A stretch of DNA of 64,000 nucleotides, taken from contig CAWIKR010000002.1 in assembly GCA_963836775.1 (NCBI GenBank), forward strand, positions 124,001-188,000, written 5' to 3'. Each line of letters starts with the position of its first letter. Positions within the stretch are counted from its first letter, which is position 1. This document shows, piece after piece, positions 25,611-35,829 of this stretch. The notes beneath the pieces are model-generated. The model did not search any database. It had not been told where the DNA came from and was given only the letters and a program-made list of their open reading frames with translations. Source of the stretch: DASQPR01 sp963836775 (GTDB lineage: Bacteria > Actinomycetota > Actinomycetes > Mycobacteriales > Micromonosporaceae). The position numbers and the translations under genes are program-made.

Positions 25611-26666
25611 GTGACAGTTCCACGTTCGACGGGCGAGCGAGCGCTTCCGATGTCCTCGGCGGACTTCTCCGCCAGCACCGATGCAATCGTTTCGAATATC
25701 GAGAAGGTCATCGAGGGAAAGACCGCGACCATCCGGCTCGCGCTCGCCGTGATGCTGGCCGAGGGCCACCTTCTGATTGAAGACGTTCCCGGCGTCGGAA
25801 AGACGAAACTCGCCAAGGCTCTGGCCCGGTCCATTCATTGCACGGTCCGTCGCATCCAATTCACACCCGACTTGCTGCCCAGTGATGTCACCGGCGTGAG
25901 CGTCTACAACCAGGAAGCTCGGGAATTCGAATTCAAGCCGGGCGCGATCTTCGCCAACATCGTGGTCGGCGACGAAATCAACCGAGCGTCGCCGAAGACG
26001 CAGTCCGCTCTGCTGGAGTGCATGGAGGAGCGGCAGGTCACGGTTGACGGCACGACCTACGAATTGCAGCCACCGTTCATGGTGATCGCCACTCAGAACC
26101 CGATCGAAATGGAAGGCACCTACCCGTTGCCGGAGGCGCAGCGGGACCGGTTCACCGCCCGGATCGCGATGGGTTACCCGGACCCGACCGCCGAGCTGGC
26201 GATGCTGGACGTGCACTCCGCCGATGACCCGATGGTCGACCTGGCGTCGGTGGCCGACGCGGGCGTCGTGCGGTCGCTCGTCGAGACCGTTCGCGAAGTG
26301 CACGTCGCCGACGTCGTCAAGCAATACGCGGTCAATCTCTGCAACGCCACTCGTGAGTCGGCAGATCTGCGGCTGGGCGCATCGCCCCGGGCCACCCTCC
26401 AGTTGCTGCGGACCGCTCGCGCGGTGGCCGCCCTCGAGGGCCGCGACTATGTGGTCCCGGACGACCTGCAGGCACTGGCCGTGGCCGTGCTCGCCCACCG
26501 CCTGATCCCGACCGCCGAAGCACAGCTGTCCCGCCGGACGACCGACTCGATCGTCTCCGACCTGGTGCACCGCCTGCCGGTGCCGACTGACCGCACCCCG
26601 CGCTCGCCCTACCAGAGTCGCGGCAACCAGACGCCCAACTCCCAGTTCGACCCGCGGAGGCGATAA
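25611..26666 (+). CDS. MoxR-family AAA+ ATPase
   Basis: 351 residues. The Walker A is GVGKTKLA (within EDVPGVGKTKLAKALARS, about residue 60), Walker B is VVGDEINRASPKTQ, and sensor/arginine-finger blocks VIATQNPIEMEGTYPLPEAQRDRF follow. MoxR ATPases act as chaperones that mature or insert metal-dependent or membrane complexes and are usually linked to DUF58 and transglutaminase genes, as here. GTG 25611 has a GAGGAG ribosome site 8 nt upstream; ATG 25650 is an alternative start. It precedes the DUF58 gene by 2 nt. Confidence 0.9.
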   Translation: MTVPRSTGERALPMSSADFSASTDAIVSNIEKVIEGKTATIRLALAVMLAEGHLLIEDVPGVGKTKLAKALARSIHCTVRRIQFTPDLLPSDVTGVSVYNQEAREFEFKPGAIFANIVVGDEINRASPKTQSALLECMEERQVTVDGTTYELQPPFMVIATQNPIEMEGTYPLPEAQRDRFTARIAMGYPDPTAELAMLDVHSADDPMVDLASVADAGVVRSLVETVREVHVADVVKQYAVNLCNATRESADLRLGASPRATLQLLRTARAVAALEGRDYVVPDDLQALAVAVLAHRLIPTAEAQLSRRTTDSIVSDLVHRLPVPTDRTPRSPYQSRGNQTPNSQFDPRRR

Positions 26667-26668
26667 CC

Positions 26669-27958
26669 ATGAGGGAGGCGCTGCGCGGCCTCACCGGACG
26701 TGGTCGAGCCTTCCTCTACGGGGCCGGTGCTGCGGCGTTGTGCGCGCTGCTGTTCGGCGAGAAGGACTTCCTCCGGGTGGCCATCCTCCTCGCCATCCTG
26801 CCGCTGCTGGCGGCCTGGACGGTCGGCCGAAGCCGATACCGCCTGGCCTGTTCGCGGGCGCTGGAGCCCGGCCGGGTTCAGGTCGGAATGACCGCCCGGG
26901 TGCTGTTGCGGCTGGAAAACCTGTCGACGTTCGCGACCGGCACCATGCTCCTCGAGGATCGCCTGCCCTACGCACTCGGCAGTCGCCCACGCCTGGTGCT
27001 GGAGCGGCTGAGCCGCCGGCATGCCAGCTCGGTGGCTTATACGGTGCGGGCTGATGTCCGCGGCCGGTTCGAGGTCGGACCCTTGGTCGTACGCCTGACC
27101 GATCCGTTCGGGCTGTGCGAGATGACTCGCTCGTTCCCGAGCATCGACCGGCTCGTGGTGATCCCGCAGATCATCACGCTGCCGATGATGCGGCTGGCCG
27201 GCGAGTACGCCGGCCAGGGTGAGAGCCATGCCCGATCGGTGGCCGTGCACGGTGACGACGACGCCGCCACCCGCGAATACCGGCACGGCGACGACCTGCG
27301 CCGGGTGCACTGGCGTTCCACGGCTCGGATGGGTGAGCTGATGGTCCGCCGCGAAGAGCAGCCGTGGGAGAGCCGGGCGACGATCTTGCTGGACACCCGG
27401 GCCGCCGCACATCGGGGCGAGGGGCCGACCGCTAGCTTCGAGTGGGCAGTCTCCACCGCGGCCAGCATCGCCGAGCACCTCCGGCACGCGGGCTACAAGG
27501 TCCGCCTGGTCACCGACACCGGCGTCGACATCGACGGCAGCGACGGTGACACGGCGCTCCTGGATCACCTCGCCGAGGTGCAGCCGACCTCGGACGGCAA
27601 CTTGTCGACCGCGGTCGAGCAGGTCCGGCACCGGTCCGACGGTGGTCTGGTGATCGGCGTGCTGGGTTCACTGGACGAATCCGAGGCGGAAGTCCTCTCA
27701 TCGCTGCGGCGAAGCGGCACCAGCTGCATCGCCTTCATGATCAATTCAATGACCTGGCTGAACCTGCCGACCGAGCAGAGCGAGACTGCCGAGCGTGACT
27801 ACGCCACGGCCGGCCTCGCGCTGCTGCGCAGCGGATGGCGTCTCATCAACGTCTCGCACGGGACCAAACTCACCACGATCTGGCCGCAGGTGGCGCGGGG
27901 CTCCGGGTTCACCTGGCGCGCGGCAATGGCCGAGACGGTGTCGGGAGGAGTCAAGTGA
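26669..27958 (+). CDS. DUF58 domain-containing protein
   Basis: 429 residues. Two adjacent hydrophobic helices near the N-terminus (about 12-50) are followed by a beta-rich part and the DUF58 core with TREYRHGDDLRRVHWRSTARMGELMVRREEQ split around residues 210-235 (the conserved YRxGDxxRxIxW motif). The C-terminus has a vWA-like fold with LLDTRAA. The family works with MoxR ATPases, probably in envelope or protease maturation. Its stop overlaps the start of the transglutaminase gene (GTGA at 27955), giving a three-gene operon. Confidence 0.88.
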   Translation: MREALRGLTGRGRAFLYGAGAAALCALLFGEKDFLRVAILLAILPLLAAWTVGRSRYRLACSRALEPGRVQVGMTARVLLRLENLSTFATGTMLLEDRLPYALGSRPRLVLERLSRRHASSVAYTVRADVRGRFEVGPLVVRLTDPFGLCEMTRSFPSIDRLVVIPQIITLPMMRLAGEYAGQGESHARSVAVHGDDDAATREYRHGDDLRRVHWRSTARMGELMVRREEQPWESRATILLDTRAAAHRGEGPTASFEWAVSTAASIAEHLRHAGYKVRLVTDTGVDIDGSDGDTALLDHLAEVQPTSDGNLSTAVEQVRHRSDGGLVIGVLGSLDESEAEVLSSLRRSGTSCIAFMINSMTWLNLPTEQSETAERDYATAGLALLRSGWRLINVSHGTKLTTIWPQVARGSGFTWRAAMAETVSGGVK

Positions 27959-30436
27959 ACCAGCGCCGGCACCTGGCCATCATCGCGGCCATCGCGACCC
28001 TGCTGGCGGCGGCTCCGATCAAGAGCCTCTACACGCAGTGGACCTGGGCGATCGACTCGTTCATCGCGGTCGCGGCGGTGTGCGCCACCGCGATCGCGGC
28101 CCGGGCGCTGCGAGCACCGAGCTGGGCCCAGCCGCTGATCACACTGGGTGCGTTGCTGCTCATCGTGACCTGGCTGTTCCCCAGCGGAAACGAATTCGGC
28201 CGGCTGATCCCGTCGGCCGAGACGTTCACGAATTTCCGGGCCTTGATCGATTCGGCCGCCGACGATATGCGCAATCTCGGCATCCCGGTCTACGACCGAA
28301 AAGGCCTGTTATTCCTGACCACAGCCGGCATCGGCCTGGTCGCGGTGGTGGTCGACTTCGTGGCGGTGACGCTGCGCCGTCCGGCCGTCGCCGGCCTGCC
28401 GATGCTCGCCGTCTACGCGGTGCCGGTAGCGATCTCCTCCGATGCCATCTCGTTCGTCGCGTTCGCAGTCGGCGCGATCGGCTACCTCTGGTTGCTCGCC
28501 ACCGACAGTGTCGATCGGGTGCGAATGTTCGGCCGCCGGTTCACCGGCGACGGTCGCGGCGTCGACATGTGGGAGCCATCGCCACTGGCCGCGATCGGCC
28601 GCCGTACCGCGGTGATCGGTGTGCTCGCGGCGGTCATCCTGCCGGTTGTCGTGCCGGGTCTGACCCACAGCCTGGTCGGCCCGATCGGCCCGCCGATCGC
28701 CAACGGCGGTGGCCTGGGCAATTGCTTCGGCTGCACCGGGACGTCGGTGAACCTGTTCGCCGCGCTCTCCGGCCAGATCAACAGCGAGAAGCCGGTCACG
28801 CTTGCCACCGTCCGCACCGATGCGGCTCATCCGCCGTACCTTCGGTTCGCCACCGCGGATCAGCTTGGCAACAAGGGCTTCGCCGCCACCACGCCACAGG
28901 GTCAGCAGGTCTCGCAGGGCCTGCCGAACCTGCCGTTCACGGACAACGCCGGCCAGCCGATCAATCCGGATCCGATCGCGCTGCACACCGCCAACATCAA
29001 GATGAGCGGCTTCGACTCGCGGTTCCTGCCGGTGTTCATGGCACCCCGTTCCGGGACTCTCCAACTGAACAACGACAGCTGGCGCTACGACTCGGGGCAG
29101 CAGATCATCTTCAGCCCGACATCGACCGCGCAAAACCTCAGCTACACCTTCCAATTCGATCAGCAAGAGTTCGCGCCGACCGAGCTGGCCAAGGCCGAAC
29201 GCCTGCCGGATGACAACCCGTTGCAGCGCGACGAAACTCTGGTGCCCTCGCATCCGAAGCTGGTGCAGCAGATCGTCGACTCGGCGACCAAGAGCACCAC
29301 TAATGAGTACGAAACCGTCCGCGCCCTGGTCGCCTACTTCTACAACAACCACTTCACCTACGCACTGTCGACCAAGGCCGGGACCAGCAGCTCCGACATC
29401 GTCAACTTCCTCACCAACAAGCAGGGCTACTGCGTGCAATACGCGGCCGCTCTCGCATGGCTGGTGCGAGAGGCGCACTATCCGGCCCGGGTCGCCTTCG
29501 GTTTCACCAACGGCGTCCAGATCCAGCCGAACGTCTACCAGATGACGAACAAGAACCTGCACGCCTGGACCGAGGTGTATTTCCAGGGTTACGGGTGGGT
29601 CCCGTTCGATGCCACGCCGCCGGCTCAGATCACCGGCTCGGTCCACCCGAACTGGGATCCGAACCTCGCGGCACCGTCTGTGGGCGGAAGTCAGCAGCCC
29701 GGCGACGGATGTCATTCCGACCGTGTCCGGCAGCGCTTCAGGCGGTCTCGGCACGCGGCCGGAGCCGAGCTTCAACGGGACCGGTAGCGGCGGCGGCGGT
29801 GGCGGGGGCAGCGATTCCGGTCTGCTGATGTGGACCATCATCGGCGCGGCCGTGGTCCTGGCTTTGCTGCTCACCCCAGCAATGGCCCGGCTGCTCACCC
29901 GCAACCGGCGCGCCGTCGCCGATCGTCGGGTCAGTGCCGATTCGGCGGCGCCGGGTGAACCGTTCGTCGTCGTCGACTCCGACTCCACATCGGCCACGAC
30001 CAGGGGCCGCGTCCATGCAGCCTGGGACGAGTTCATCGACACGCTGGTGGATTACCAGATCCATGTCGATCCCACGGAGACGCCGCGAGCCGCGGCGACC
30101 AGGATCGCCGAGACGCTGGACTTGGGGCCGGAGGCGGCTGACGGTGCGCGGCTTCTCGGCATGGCCGAAGAGCGTGCGCGTTACGCCCGCCGTCCGGGGG
30201 CCAGCCAGCCCCTGCACGAGGCCGTACGCGCAATCCGCCGCGCACTCGGTCGCCGGGTGTCGTTCCGCACCCGATTCCGCGCCGAGTTCCTTCCGCCGTC
30301 GGTGATCAACCGCTGGAGCGCGGCGACATCGAACCGGCTGGGCCGGATCGTTGCCGGCGTGAGTGCGATTCGCGACTCGGTGCTGCGGACGGTCAACCTG
30401 CGGCGGCTGCTCCGGCGGCGGGCCACCACCAGCTAG
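27955..30436 (+). pseudogene. TgpA-type transglutaminase-like membrane protein, frameshifted near 29698
   Basis: N-terminal part 27955-29787 (610 residues): six or seven TM helices, a DUF3488-type periplasmic region, then the transglutaminase core with Cys in NKQGYCVQYAAALAWLVRE, His in NLHAWTEVYF and Asp in WVPFDATPP. The frame then drifts into nonsense. The missing C-terminal linker (Gly-rich), TM helix (LLMWTIIGAAVVLALLL) and DUF4129-like domain continue in the +1 frame from about 29702 to 30436. Removing one C from CCC at 29698-29700 joins them into an 826-residue protein of normal TgpA design. It may be a sequencing error, a true mutation or a +1 recoding site. The start is GTG 27955. 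Confidence 0.8.
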
Positions 30437-30454
30437 CACAGTCACGTCGACGCG

Positions 30455-30485
30455 CGGCGCCGTCACACCCTCCGGTGTGGCGCCG
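30455..30485 (+). terminator. GC-rich hairpin after the transglutaminase gene
   Basis: CGGCGCC and CACACC pair with GGTGTG and GCGCCG around a CTCC loop, 18 nt past the stop. There is no T-run, so termination is likely but not certain. Confidence 0.45.
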
Positions 30486-30723
30486 CCGTGTCGTCGAAAC
30501 CCACAACCACAGAGCATTTACCAACAAGTCGGGGGTCATCGCTTCCCCGACCGCGGGCCATCACAGACGTGGGACGGCCGCGGATTCGCTCGGCCGGATT
30601 CGCCCGGGAAAGCGCGGCCGGCAGCCGGCAGCGTCTTCGCCCGGCCGCCCCGGCGACGTGTGCGGGGGCGCACAGAAGCCGGCAGACAACGCGCACCCGC
30701 GCGGAACCCGCCGTCGATTCCAC

Positions 30724-30759
30724 AAAGCACGGGGCACCCGATTGGGGGCCCCGTGCTTT
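30724..30759. terminator. Bidirectional terminator upstream of the DUF3040 stop
   Basis: A 12-bp perfect stem (AAAGCACGGGGC with GCCCCGTGCTTT) and a 12-nt loop. It lies between the convergent transglutaminase and DUF3040 genes and has A/T ends on both sides. Confidence 0.75.
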
Positions 30760-30800
30760 ATGTGTTCGCCGTCCGCCGGTCGGCGGCCGAAGAAGCTGGA

Positions 30801-31184
30801 TCAGCGATCGCCTTCGGGGCGATTGCGCCACCGGTCTTCGAGTCGATCGACGAATGAGAGACGACGGCGTTTCGGCATCCGGCTGGCGGTGCCGCCCACC
30901 GATCGAAGTGGCGCACCGCGCGCCACTCGCACGGCTTGCATGCCGAACGCCGCGGCGCCGAGCATGACGACGAACCCGGCCACGCCGATCAACGAAATCT
31001 TGCTGATTGCGCCGTAGACCACGACCGCCAGACCGATGAGGCCCAGGAAGACAGCCGCGATCACGCGACGCTTGGCATGGAACTTCGGATCGCTGGCGCG
31101 CACCGCGGAGGCGAACTTAGGGTCTTTGGCAAGCGACTGCTCGATCTGATCGAAAAGTCGTTGCTCATGTTCCGAGAGCGGCAC
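30801..31184 (-). CDS. DUF3040 domain-containing membrane protein
   Basis: 127 residues. It starts with the family signature MPLSEHEQRLFDQIEQSL and has two adjacent TM helices (about 41-60 and 64-84), followed by a basic tail. DUF3040 proteins are small actinobacterial membrane proteins of unknown function, often near the division/cell-wall cluster or DinB. Here dinB lies just upstream on the same strand, 166 nt away, so co-transcription is possible. Confidence 0.88.
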   Translation of the reverse strand: MPLSEHEQRLFDQIEQSLAKDPKFASAVRASDPKFHAKRRVIAAVFLGLIGLAVVVYGAISKISLIGVAGFVVMLGAAAFGMQAVRVARGAPLRSVGGTASRMPKRRRLSFVDRLEDRWRNRPEGDR

Positions 31185-31350
31185 GACACTCCTCCCCGGC
31201 CATCAAGGTCGACATAAGCTGCCGACGGCGACCGTGACAGCCACGCGGCTGCTTATCGTAAGTCTACGAGCGCTTACCGAGGTCGAAAAGCCGAACGGCG
31301 CGCGAACGGCGGCAAAGCTTCCGCAGAATCCCGCGGGCCGCATGCTCACC

Positions 31351-32667
31351 CTAGTCTGGACTGTTCCACGGACCGGGCATCTGGAACCAATCGACACGTT
31401 CACCATCGGTGTCGCCGGCGCCGCGCCGATGACCCGCATCATCGCGACCGAGCAGGCTGGCCGGGCGCACCGCGGAGCGTCCGAACCGGGCGGTGGCGGC
31501 GTCGGCGGCACGCTCCAACTCGGACCAGCCGCGCTCCCGGTCACCCAGCGCCGCCTGCCGCGGCATGCCATCCGAATTCACCAGGCCCTCGGCGCGGACA
31601 CCGAGCAACCGGATCCGATCACCAGGACGTAACGCCTCAAACAGGGCAATCGAGGTGTCGAATATCTCTTTCGCCACATCGGTCGGCGAGTGCAGAGTGC
31701 GAGAACGATTCAGCGTGCGGAAATCGGACAAACGCACTTTGATCGCGATCGTCCGGCCCGCCGCCTCGCTCTGTCGCAACCGGGTGGCGACGCGGTTGGA
31801 CAGCGCCAGCAACGTGCGGCGAATCTTGGCCGGATCGTCGACGTCGACGTCGAACGTCGTCTCCGCGCTGATCGACTTTTCCACGTGCACGGGATCCACC
31901 CGGCGTGAGTCCCGGCCGTTGGCCAGGGCGTGCAGGTGGCTGGCGGCGGCGTCGCCGAGCGCCGACCGGAGCATGCCGATCGGCACCTCGGCGATGTGCC
32001 CGACGGTCTTGAGGCCGAGCCGGTGCAACTGCTCGGCGGTGCGCTCGCCGACTCCCCACAGGGCCGAGACCGGCAGCGGATGCAGATAATCCAGGATCCG
32101 GTCGGCCGGCACCACCGCCAGACCGTCCGGCTTGGCCAGCGCCGAGGCCAGCTTGGCGACGAATTTGGTCGACGCCACCCCGACCGTGCACGGCAGATGC
32201 TGCTCGATCCGGATCCGGTCGCGGACCGCCTGGCCGATCTCGGCCGGGCGGCCGAGCAGGCGCAGCGCGCCCGAGACGTCGAGGAACGCCTCATCCAATG
32301 ACAGCGGCTCGACCAGCGGGGTCACGTCGCGGAACACCGCCATGACGGCCCGGGACGCCTCGGAATAGGCGGCGAAGTCGGGTGGCAGGAAGATCGCCTC
32401 GGGGCACAACCGGGCCGCCTGCGCGCCCGGCATCGCGCTGCGGACGCCGAAGGCACGCGCCTCATAGCTGGCCGAGCTGACCACGCCACGAGGCCCGGCA
32501 CCGCCCACGATCACCGGCTTTCGGGCCAGCTCGGGACGGCGCCGCACCTCGACCGAGACGAAGAACGCGTCCATGTCTACGTGCAGAATCGTGCAGCCGG
32601 AGTCGTCGGCATCCGGGCCGAACTCGGCCCGGCGCGCCTGCCTCGCCAACTCCCCGCTGCGCCCCAT
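31351..32667 (-). CDS. dinB: DNA polymerase IV (Y family)
   Basis: 438 residues. Palm/fingers motifs HVDMDAFFVSVE (about 29-40) and LSLDEAFLDV (about 122-131) carry the metal-binding Asp/Glu residues. The thumb has helix-hairpin-helix segments, and the little-finger domain contains IKVRLSDFRTLNRSRTL. There is no canonical beta-clamp QLxLF motif in the tail, which is instead Gly/Arg/Asp-rich. It performs translesion synthesis. No LexA-type box was seen upstream, unlike the mutasome genes at 40-50 kb. Confidence 0.93.
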   Translation of the reverse strand: MGRSGELARQARRAEFGPDADDSGCTILHVDMDAFFVSVEVRRRPELARKPVIVGGAGPRGVVSSASYEARAFGVRSAMPGAQAARLCPEAIFLPPDFAAYSEASRAVMAVFRDVTPLVEPLSLDEAFLDVSGALRLLGRPAEIGQAVRDRIRIEQHLPCTVGVASTKFVAKLASALAKPDGLAVVPADRILDYLHPLPVSALWGVGERTAEQLHRLGLKTVGHIAEVPIGMLRSALGDAAASHLHALANGRDSRRVDPVHVEKSISAETTFDVDVDDPAKIRRTLLALSNRVATRLRQSEAAGRTIAIKVRLSDFRTLNRSRTLHSPTDVAKEIFDTSIALFEALRPGDRIRLLGVRAEGLVNSDGMPRQAALGDRERGWSELERAADAATARFGRSAVRPASLLGRDDAGHRRGAGDTDGERVDWFQMPGPWNSPD

Positions 32668-32746
32668 GGCTAGAGGTTAGAGCCGAGGTCCGACGAAATC
32701 CCGAGCGCGTCGTGCCGACCTCGGCACGGCGGACGGATCCGCCGAA

Positions 32747-33895
32747 CTACTGGTCACCGCGGATGATGATCAGGGGCACCTCGGCCTCGACCGCGGTGAA
32801 CGACCCGTGGTAGCCGATCAGCGCCGCCTCGCCAGGCTCGGACTTGGACCGGACGATCGCGGCATCACCGGTGCAGACCGCGACCACGTCGCCGATCCGC
32901 GCGGCGTGCTCCCGCGTGATCGGGCCCCACCAGCCGGCCGCGATCGCCTCGTCCCGGGTGGTCACGTAGGCCGCGGGGCCCAGGATCGAGCGCCAGGCGG
33001 CGAGCACGTCGCCGGCCGCACCGGGCCGGGTGTAGAGGAACCGGACCCGGGCTTCACCGGCCACCGCTTCCAGGCCGGCGCCGAGGTCGTCGTCGGTGTC
33101 CATGTCGATCTTGCGATCCTCGGCGATGTTGATCTGGCCGTGGTCGGCCGTGATGATCAGCGCGGCGTCTCGCGGCAACATCGCCGCCATCATGGTGACC
33201 AGCTGATCCACACCGCGAGCGGCATCCAGCCACTCGGGCGATCCGACGCCGTAGCCGTGCCCGAAGTGATCGAGGTCGGCGTGGTAGCCGTAGACCAGCG
33301 GGACGCCGTCGTTGAGCGCGCCGACCACGATGCTGATCAGCGCGTACCGATCGGTGGCGCCGCGGAATTCGGAACCTCGGTAGGCGGATCGGGTCAGGCC
33401 GCTGCCCTCGAACTCCGGTTTGGACACGACCACCGTGTTGACCCCGGCCGCGGCGGCTCGCTCGAAGACAGTCGGCACCGGCTGGTAGACCGCCGGTGAC
33501 GGATCATCGCCCCAGCGGATGTGGTTGAGCACGCGTCCGGTCTCCGGCACCCGGGCAGCGAAGCCGACAACGCCGTGCGCGCCCGGCGATCGGCCGGTGC
33601 CGATCCCGACCAGGCTCACCGGCGTGGTGGACGGAAATCCGCAGTGCACCGGCCGGGCCGAGCCGAGCCGGCCCTGGTGGATGTCGTCGAGCGTGGGTCC
33701 GACGGCCGCGGCGGCGGGCACCAGTTGATATCCGAAACCATCGACCAGCAACACCGCCACCCGGCGGACGCCGGCCAGATCGTCGGCCAGACCGAGCCGG
33801 TCCTCGAATCCGGCCGCCGGTCCGGCAACCGCCGTCAGCACGCCCGGCAGGATGTCCAGGAGGCCGCCGATGCCCGGACGAATATCGGGGGTCAT
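32747..33895 (-). CDS. Alkaline-phosphatase-superfamily phosphodiesterase (nucleotide pyrophosphatase-like)
   Basis: 382 residues. The metal ligands of the superfamily are visible: LLVDGFGYQL (first Asp), the nucleophile Thr in CGFPSTTPVSL, YHADLDHFGHGYG (Asp and His) and ITADHGQI (Asp-His). No signal peptide is evident, so it probably acts in the cytoplasm. Family members cleave nucleotide pyrophosphates or phosphodiesters. It ends 79 nt before the dinB start and lies 7 nt after the methyltransferase stop on the same strand, so these two form an operon. Confidence 0.85.
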   Translation of the reverse strand: MTPDIRPGIGGLLDILPGVLTAVAGPAAGFEDRLGLADDLAGVRRVAVLLVDGFGYQLVPAAAAVGPTLDDIHQGRLGSARPVHCGFPSTTPVSLVGIGTGRSPGAHGVVGFAARVPETGRVLNHIRWGDDPSPAVYQPVPTVFERAAAAGVNTVVVSKPEFEGSGLTRSAYRGSEFRGATDRYALISIVVGALNDGVPLVYGYHADLDHFGHGYGVGSPEWLDAARGVDQLVTMMAAMLPRDAALIITADHGQINIAEDRKIDMDTDDDLGAGLEAVAGEARVRFLYTRPGAAGDVLAAWRSILGPAAYVTTRDEAIAAGWWGPITREHAARIGDVVAVCTGDAAIVRSKSEPGEAALIGYHGSFTAVEAEVPLIIIRGDQ

Positions 33896-33902
33896 CCGCG
33901 GG

Positions 33903-34619
33903 TCAGTCGTGACGTCGCGCGAGGATGTGCAGCTGCGTGGCGATGTCGCGGTACGGCGGCTGACCGGCGGCGGCCAGCTCGAAGTCGAGGAGCGCGGCCG
34001 GGTCCGGGTCGGGTACGCCGATCAGGTCGGAAATCACGCGTACGCCATGAACGGCCTCGACAGTGAGTCCGGCGGACTGCACCAGCGCGGCGGCGCTCTC
34101 CGAGTCGAAGCGGCGCCGCTGGCCCGGCTCGGTGCCGCGGAGGATCGCGGTGGCCGCCTCCAGATGGCCCGCGATCGCCTTGGCCAGTGCCGCGCTCACC
34201 CGGTTGGCGACGATCACGCTGGCCACGCCGCCGGGCCGGAGGCTGGCCGCGACCGCCGCCATCACCGCGGCCGGGTCATCCACCTCCTCCAGCACGCTGT
34301 GGCACAGCACGATGTCGGCGCTGGCCGGCTCGACCAGATCCGGAAGCTGGTCACCGTCGCCCTGCAGCGCGGTGATCGCCTCGGCCACTCCGGCATCCAG
34401 CGCCCGGCGGGACAAGCTGGCCAGCGCGTCCGGGCTGGCGTCGATGACCGTCACGTCGTGGCCGGCCTCGGCGAGCGGGACGGCGAACCCGCCGGTGCCG
34501 CCACCGACGTCGATCACGTGCAGCCGTGCGTCCGGACGCCGGTCCATCTCGGCACGCAGAGCCGCCCAGATCACCGCCGTGCGCGGTGTCGGTGCAGGTG
34601 CGGTGCGGGTGTGGTTCAC
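33903..34619 (-). CDS. Class I SAM-dependent methyltransferase
   Basis: 238 residues. Motif I is VIDVGGGTGGFAVPLAE (about 36-50), followed by VTVIDASPDAL (motif II acid), GDGDQLPD and the post-motif VLCHSVLEEVDDP. The overall form resembles CmoM/Smt-like small-molecule or tRNA methyltransferases. No substrate-specific feature is evident. The frame ends 7 nt before the phosphodiesterase start. Confidence 0.85.
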   Translation of the reverse strand: MNHTRTAPAPTPRTAVIWAALRAEMDRRPDARLHVIDVGGGTGGFAVPLAEAGHDVTVIDASPDALASLSRRALDAGVAEAITALQGDGDQLPDLVEPASADIVLCHSVLEEVDDPAAVMAAVAASLRPGGVASVIVANRVSAALAKAIAGHLEAATAILRGTEPGQRRRFDSESAAALVQSAGLTVEAVHGVRVISDLIGVPDPDPAALLDFELAAAGQPPYRDIATQLHILARRHD

Positions 34620-34740
34620 GCTTTGAGCCTAGTCGACTAAGGTGGCCGGGCCAGTGGGCGAAACGGGTGGCGCGCGACCGCGACGATGATGACGGTTCGT
34701 GCCGTTCGGACCGCTCCCGGACAGCAACGGGGAGTCACTA

Positions 34741-35760
34741 GTGCGTCGCAACGTATATTTCGGGCTTGTCGCCCTGGTCGCGGTGGTCGCGACCGTGGGG
34801 ACACTGCTGGTGCACGCCGCCGGCCGGTCCGACGCCGCTCAAGGCGCCAAGTGGTCGGCCGAGCCCAGCTCGTCGCCGTGGGCGCCGATCGACCAGCTCA
34901 GCCCGCCGCCGATCCCGTCACCCAGCGTGTCGCCGACACCGGCGAAGCTCAGCGTGGTCTATCCCACCCTGCGCGCACCGAAATCACCGGCGAAGGTGCG
35001 CGTCAGCGGCGCTCACCTGTTCGGCTGGACACTGGTGACCCGCGGTGGCTCGGTGCTGTCATCCTCGGCCGGAGCGAACCCGGCCGACGCACCCGGGGCA
35101 TCCGCTTTCAGCAAGCCGACGTTCACCGGGTCGGCGAACATGGACAGCACCCGCAACACGGTCGAGTCCATGATCAAGGGTTATATCGCCGCCGACTGGC
35201 TGCGGCGCACCGACGCGGCCGGCAAGACACCGACGAAGACTCAGCTGAACCAGATCACGCTGATGATCATCGACAGCAACAACCAGATCGCTCAGGAGTA
35301 TTACAACCTCGGCGGTCATGACTCCGTGATCAAACGCATGATCTCGGTCTGCGGGCTGCGCGACACCGTGAAGATCAAGCACGATTCGTGGAGCTTCAGC
35401 GAGCTGACCCCGGCCGACGCCGCCCGCTACGGCGAGTGCCTGGCTGACGGGCGGGCCGCCGGGCCGAAGTGGACCACCTGGCTGCTGCACGTGATGACCC
35501 AGGTCCGCGGCGGCGTGAAGGACCAGAAGAGCGACACCGTCGAGGGCGGACGCTGGGGCATCATCGACGGGCTCCCCAAGTCGATGCAGAGCACGGTCTC
35601 GATGAAGAACGGCTGGACGCTCTACGTCGACGGCTGGCACATCAACTGCCTCGGGATCGGTCCGGGCTGGGTGCTGAGTGTCATGGTGCGAACCGCCTCC
35701 CTGCAGAGCGGGGCGGACGCCTGCGCCTCGGTGGCGCGACAGCTGGTGGTCACCCACTGA
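34741..35760 (+). CDS. Secreted beta-lactamase-like hydrolase (class A fold), catalytic activity uncertain
   Basis: 339 residues from GTG 34741, with GGGGAG 8-9 nt upstream. A signal anchor (residues 6-26) and a Pro/Ser-rich linker (about 45-75) precede the domain. The body has NTVESMIKGYIAADWL, where a Ser three residues before a Lys fits SxxK; DSNNQIAQEYYNLGG, which fits an SxN helix; and GRWGIIDGLP near the expected KTG strand. These matches are weak, so it may be a non-catalytic relative. It would sit outside the membrane. It stands alone between divergent genes. Confidence 0.6.
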   Translation: MRRNVYFGLVALVAVVATVGTLLVHAAGRSDAAQGAKWSAEPSSSPWAPIDQLSPPPIPSPSVSPTPAKLSVVYPTLRAPKSPAKVRVSGAHLFGWTLVTRGGSVLSSSAGANPADAPGASAFSKPTFTGSANMDSTRNTVESMIKGYIAADWLRRTDAAGKTPTKTQLNQITLMIIDSNNQIAQEYYNLGGHDSVIKRMISVCGLRDTVKIKHDSWSFSELTPADAARYGECLADGRAAGPKWTTWLLHVMTQVRGGVKDQKSDTVEGGRWGIIDGLPKSMQSTVSMKNGWTLYVDGWHINCLGIGPGWVLSVMVRTASLQSGADACASVARQLVVTH

Positions 35761-35829
35761 CCCCGGCGGTGCCGGCGGCCGCGCGCGAACGCCCGGTCCG
35801 CCGGCTACTGAGTCAGCCGGACTTCGCGG

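Noticed and set aside
31185..31350. A DivIVA/MraZ-type gene between DUF3040 and dinB
   Set aside because: No open frame with plausible content was found in the 166-nt gap.
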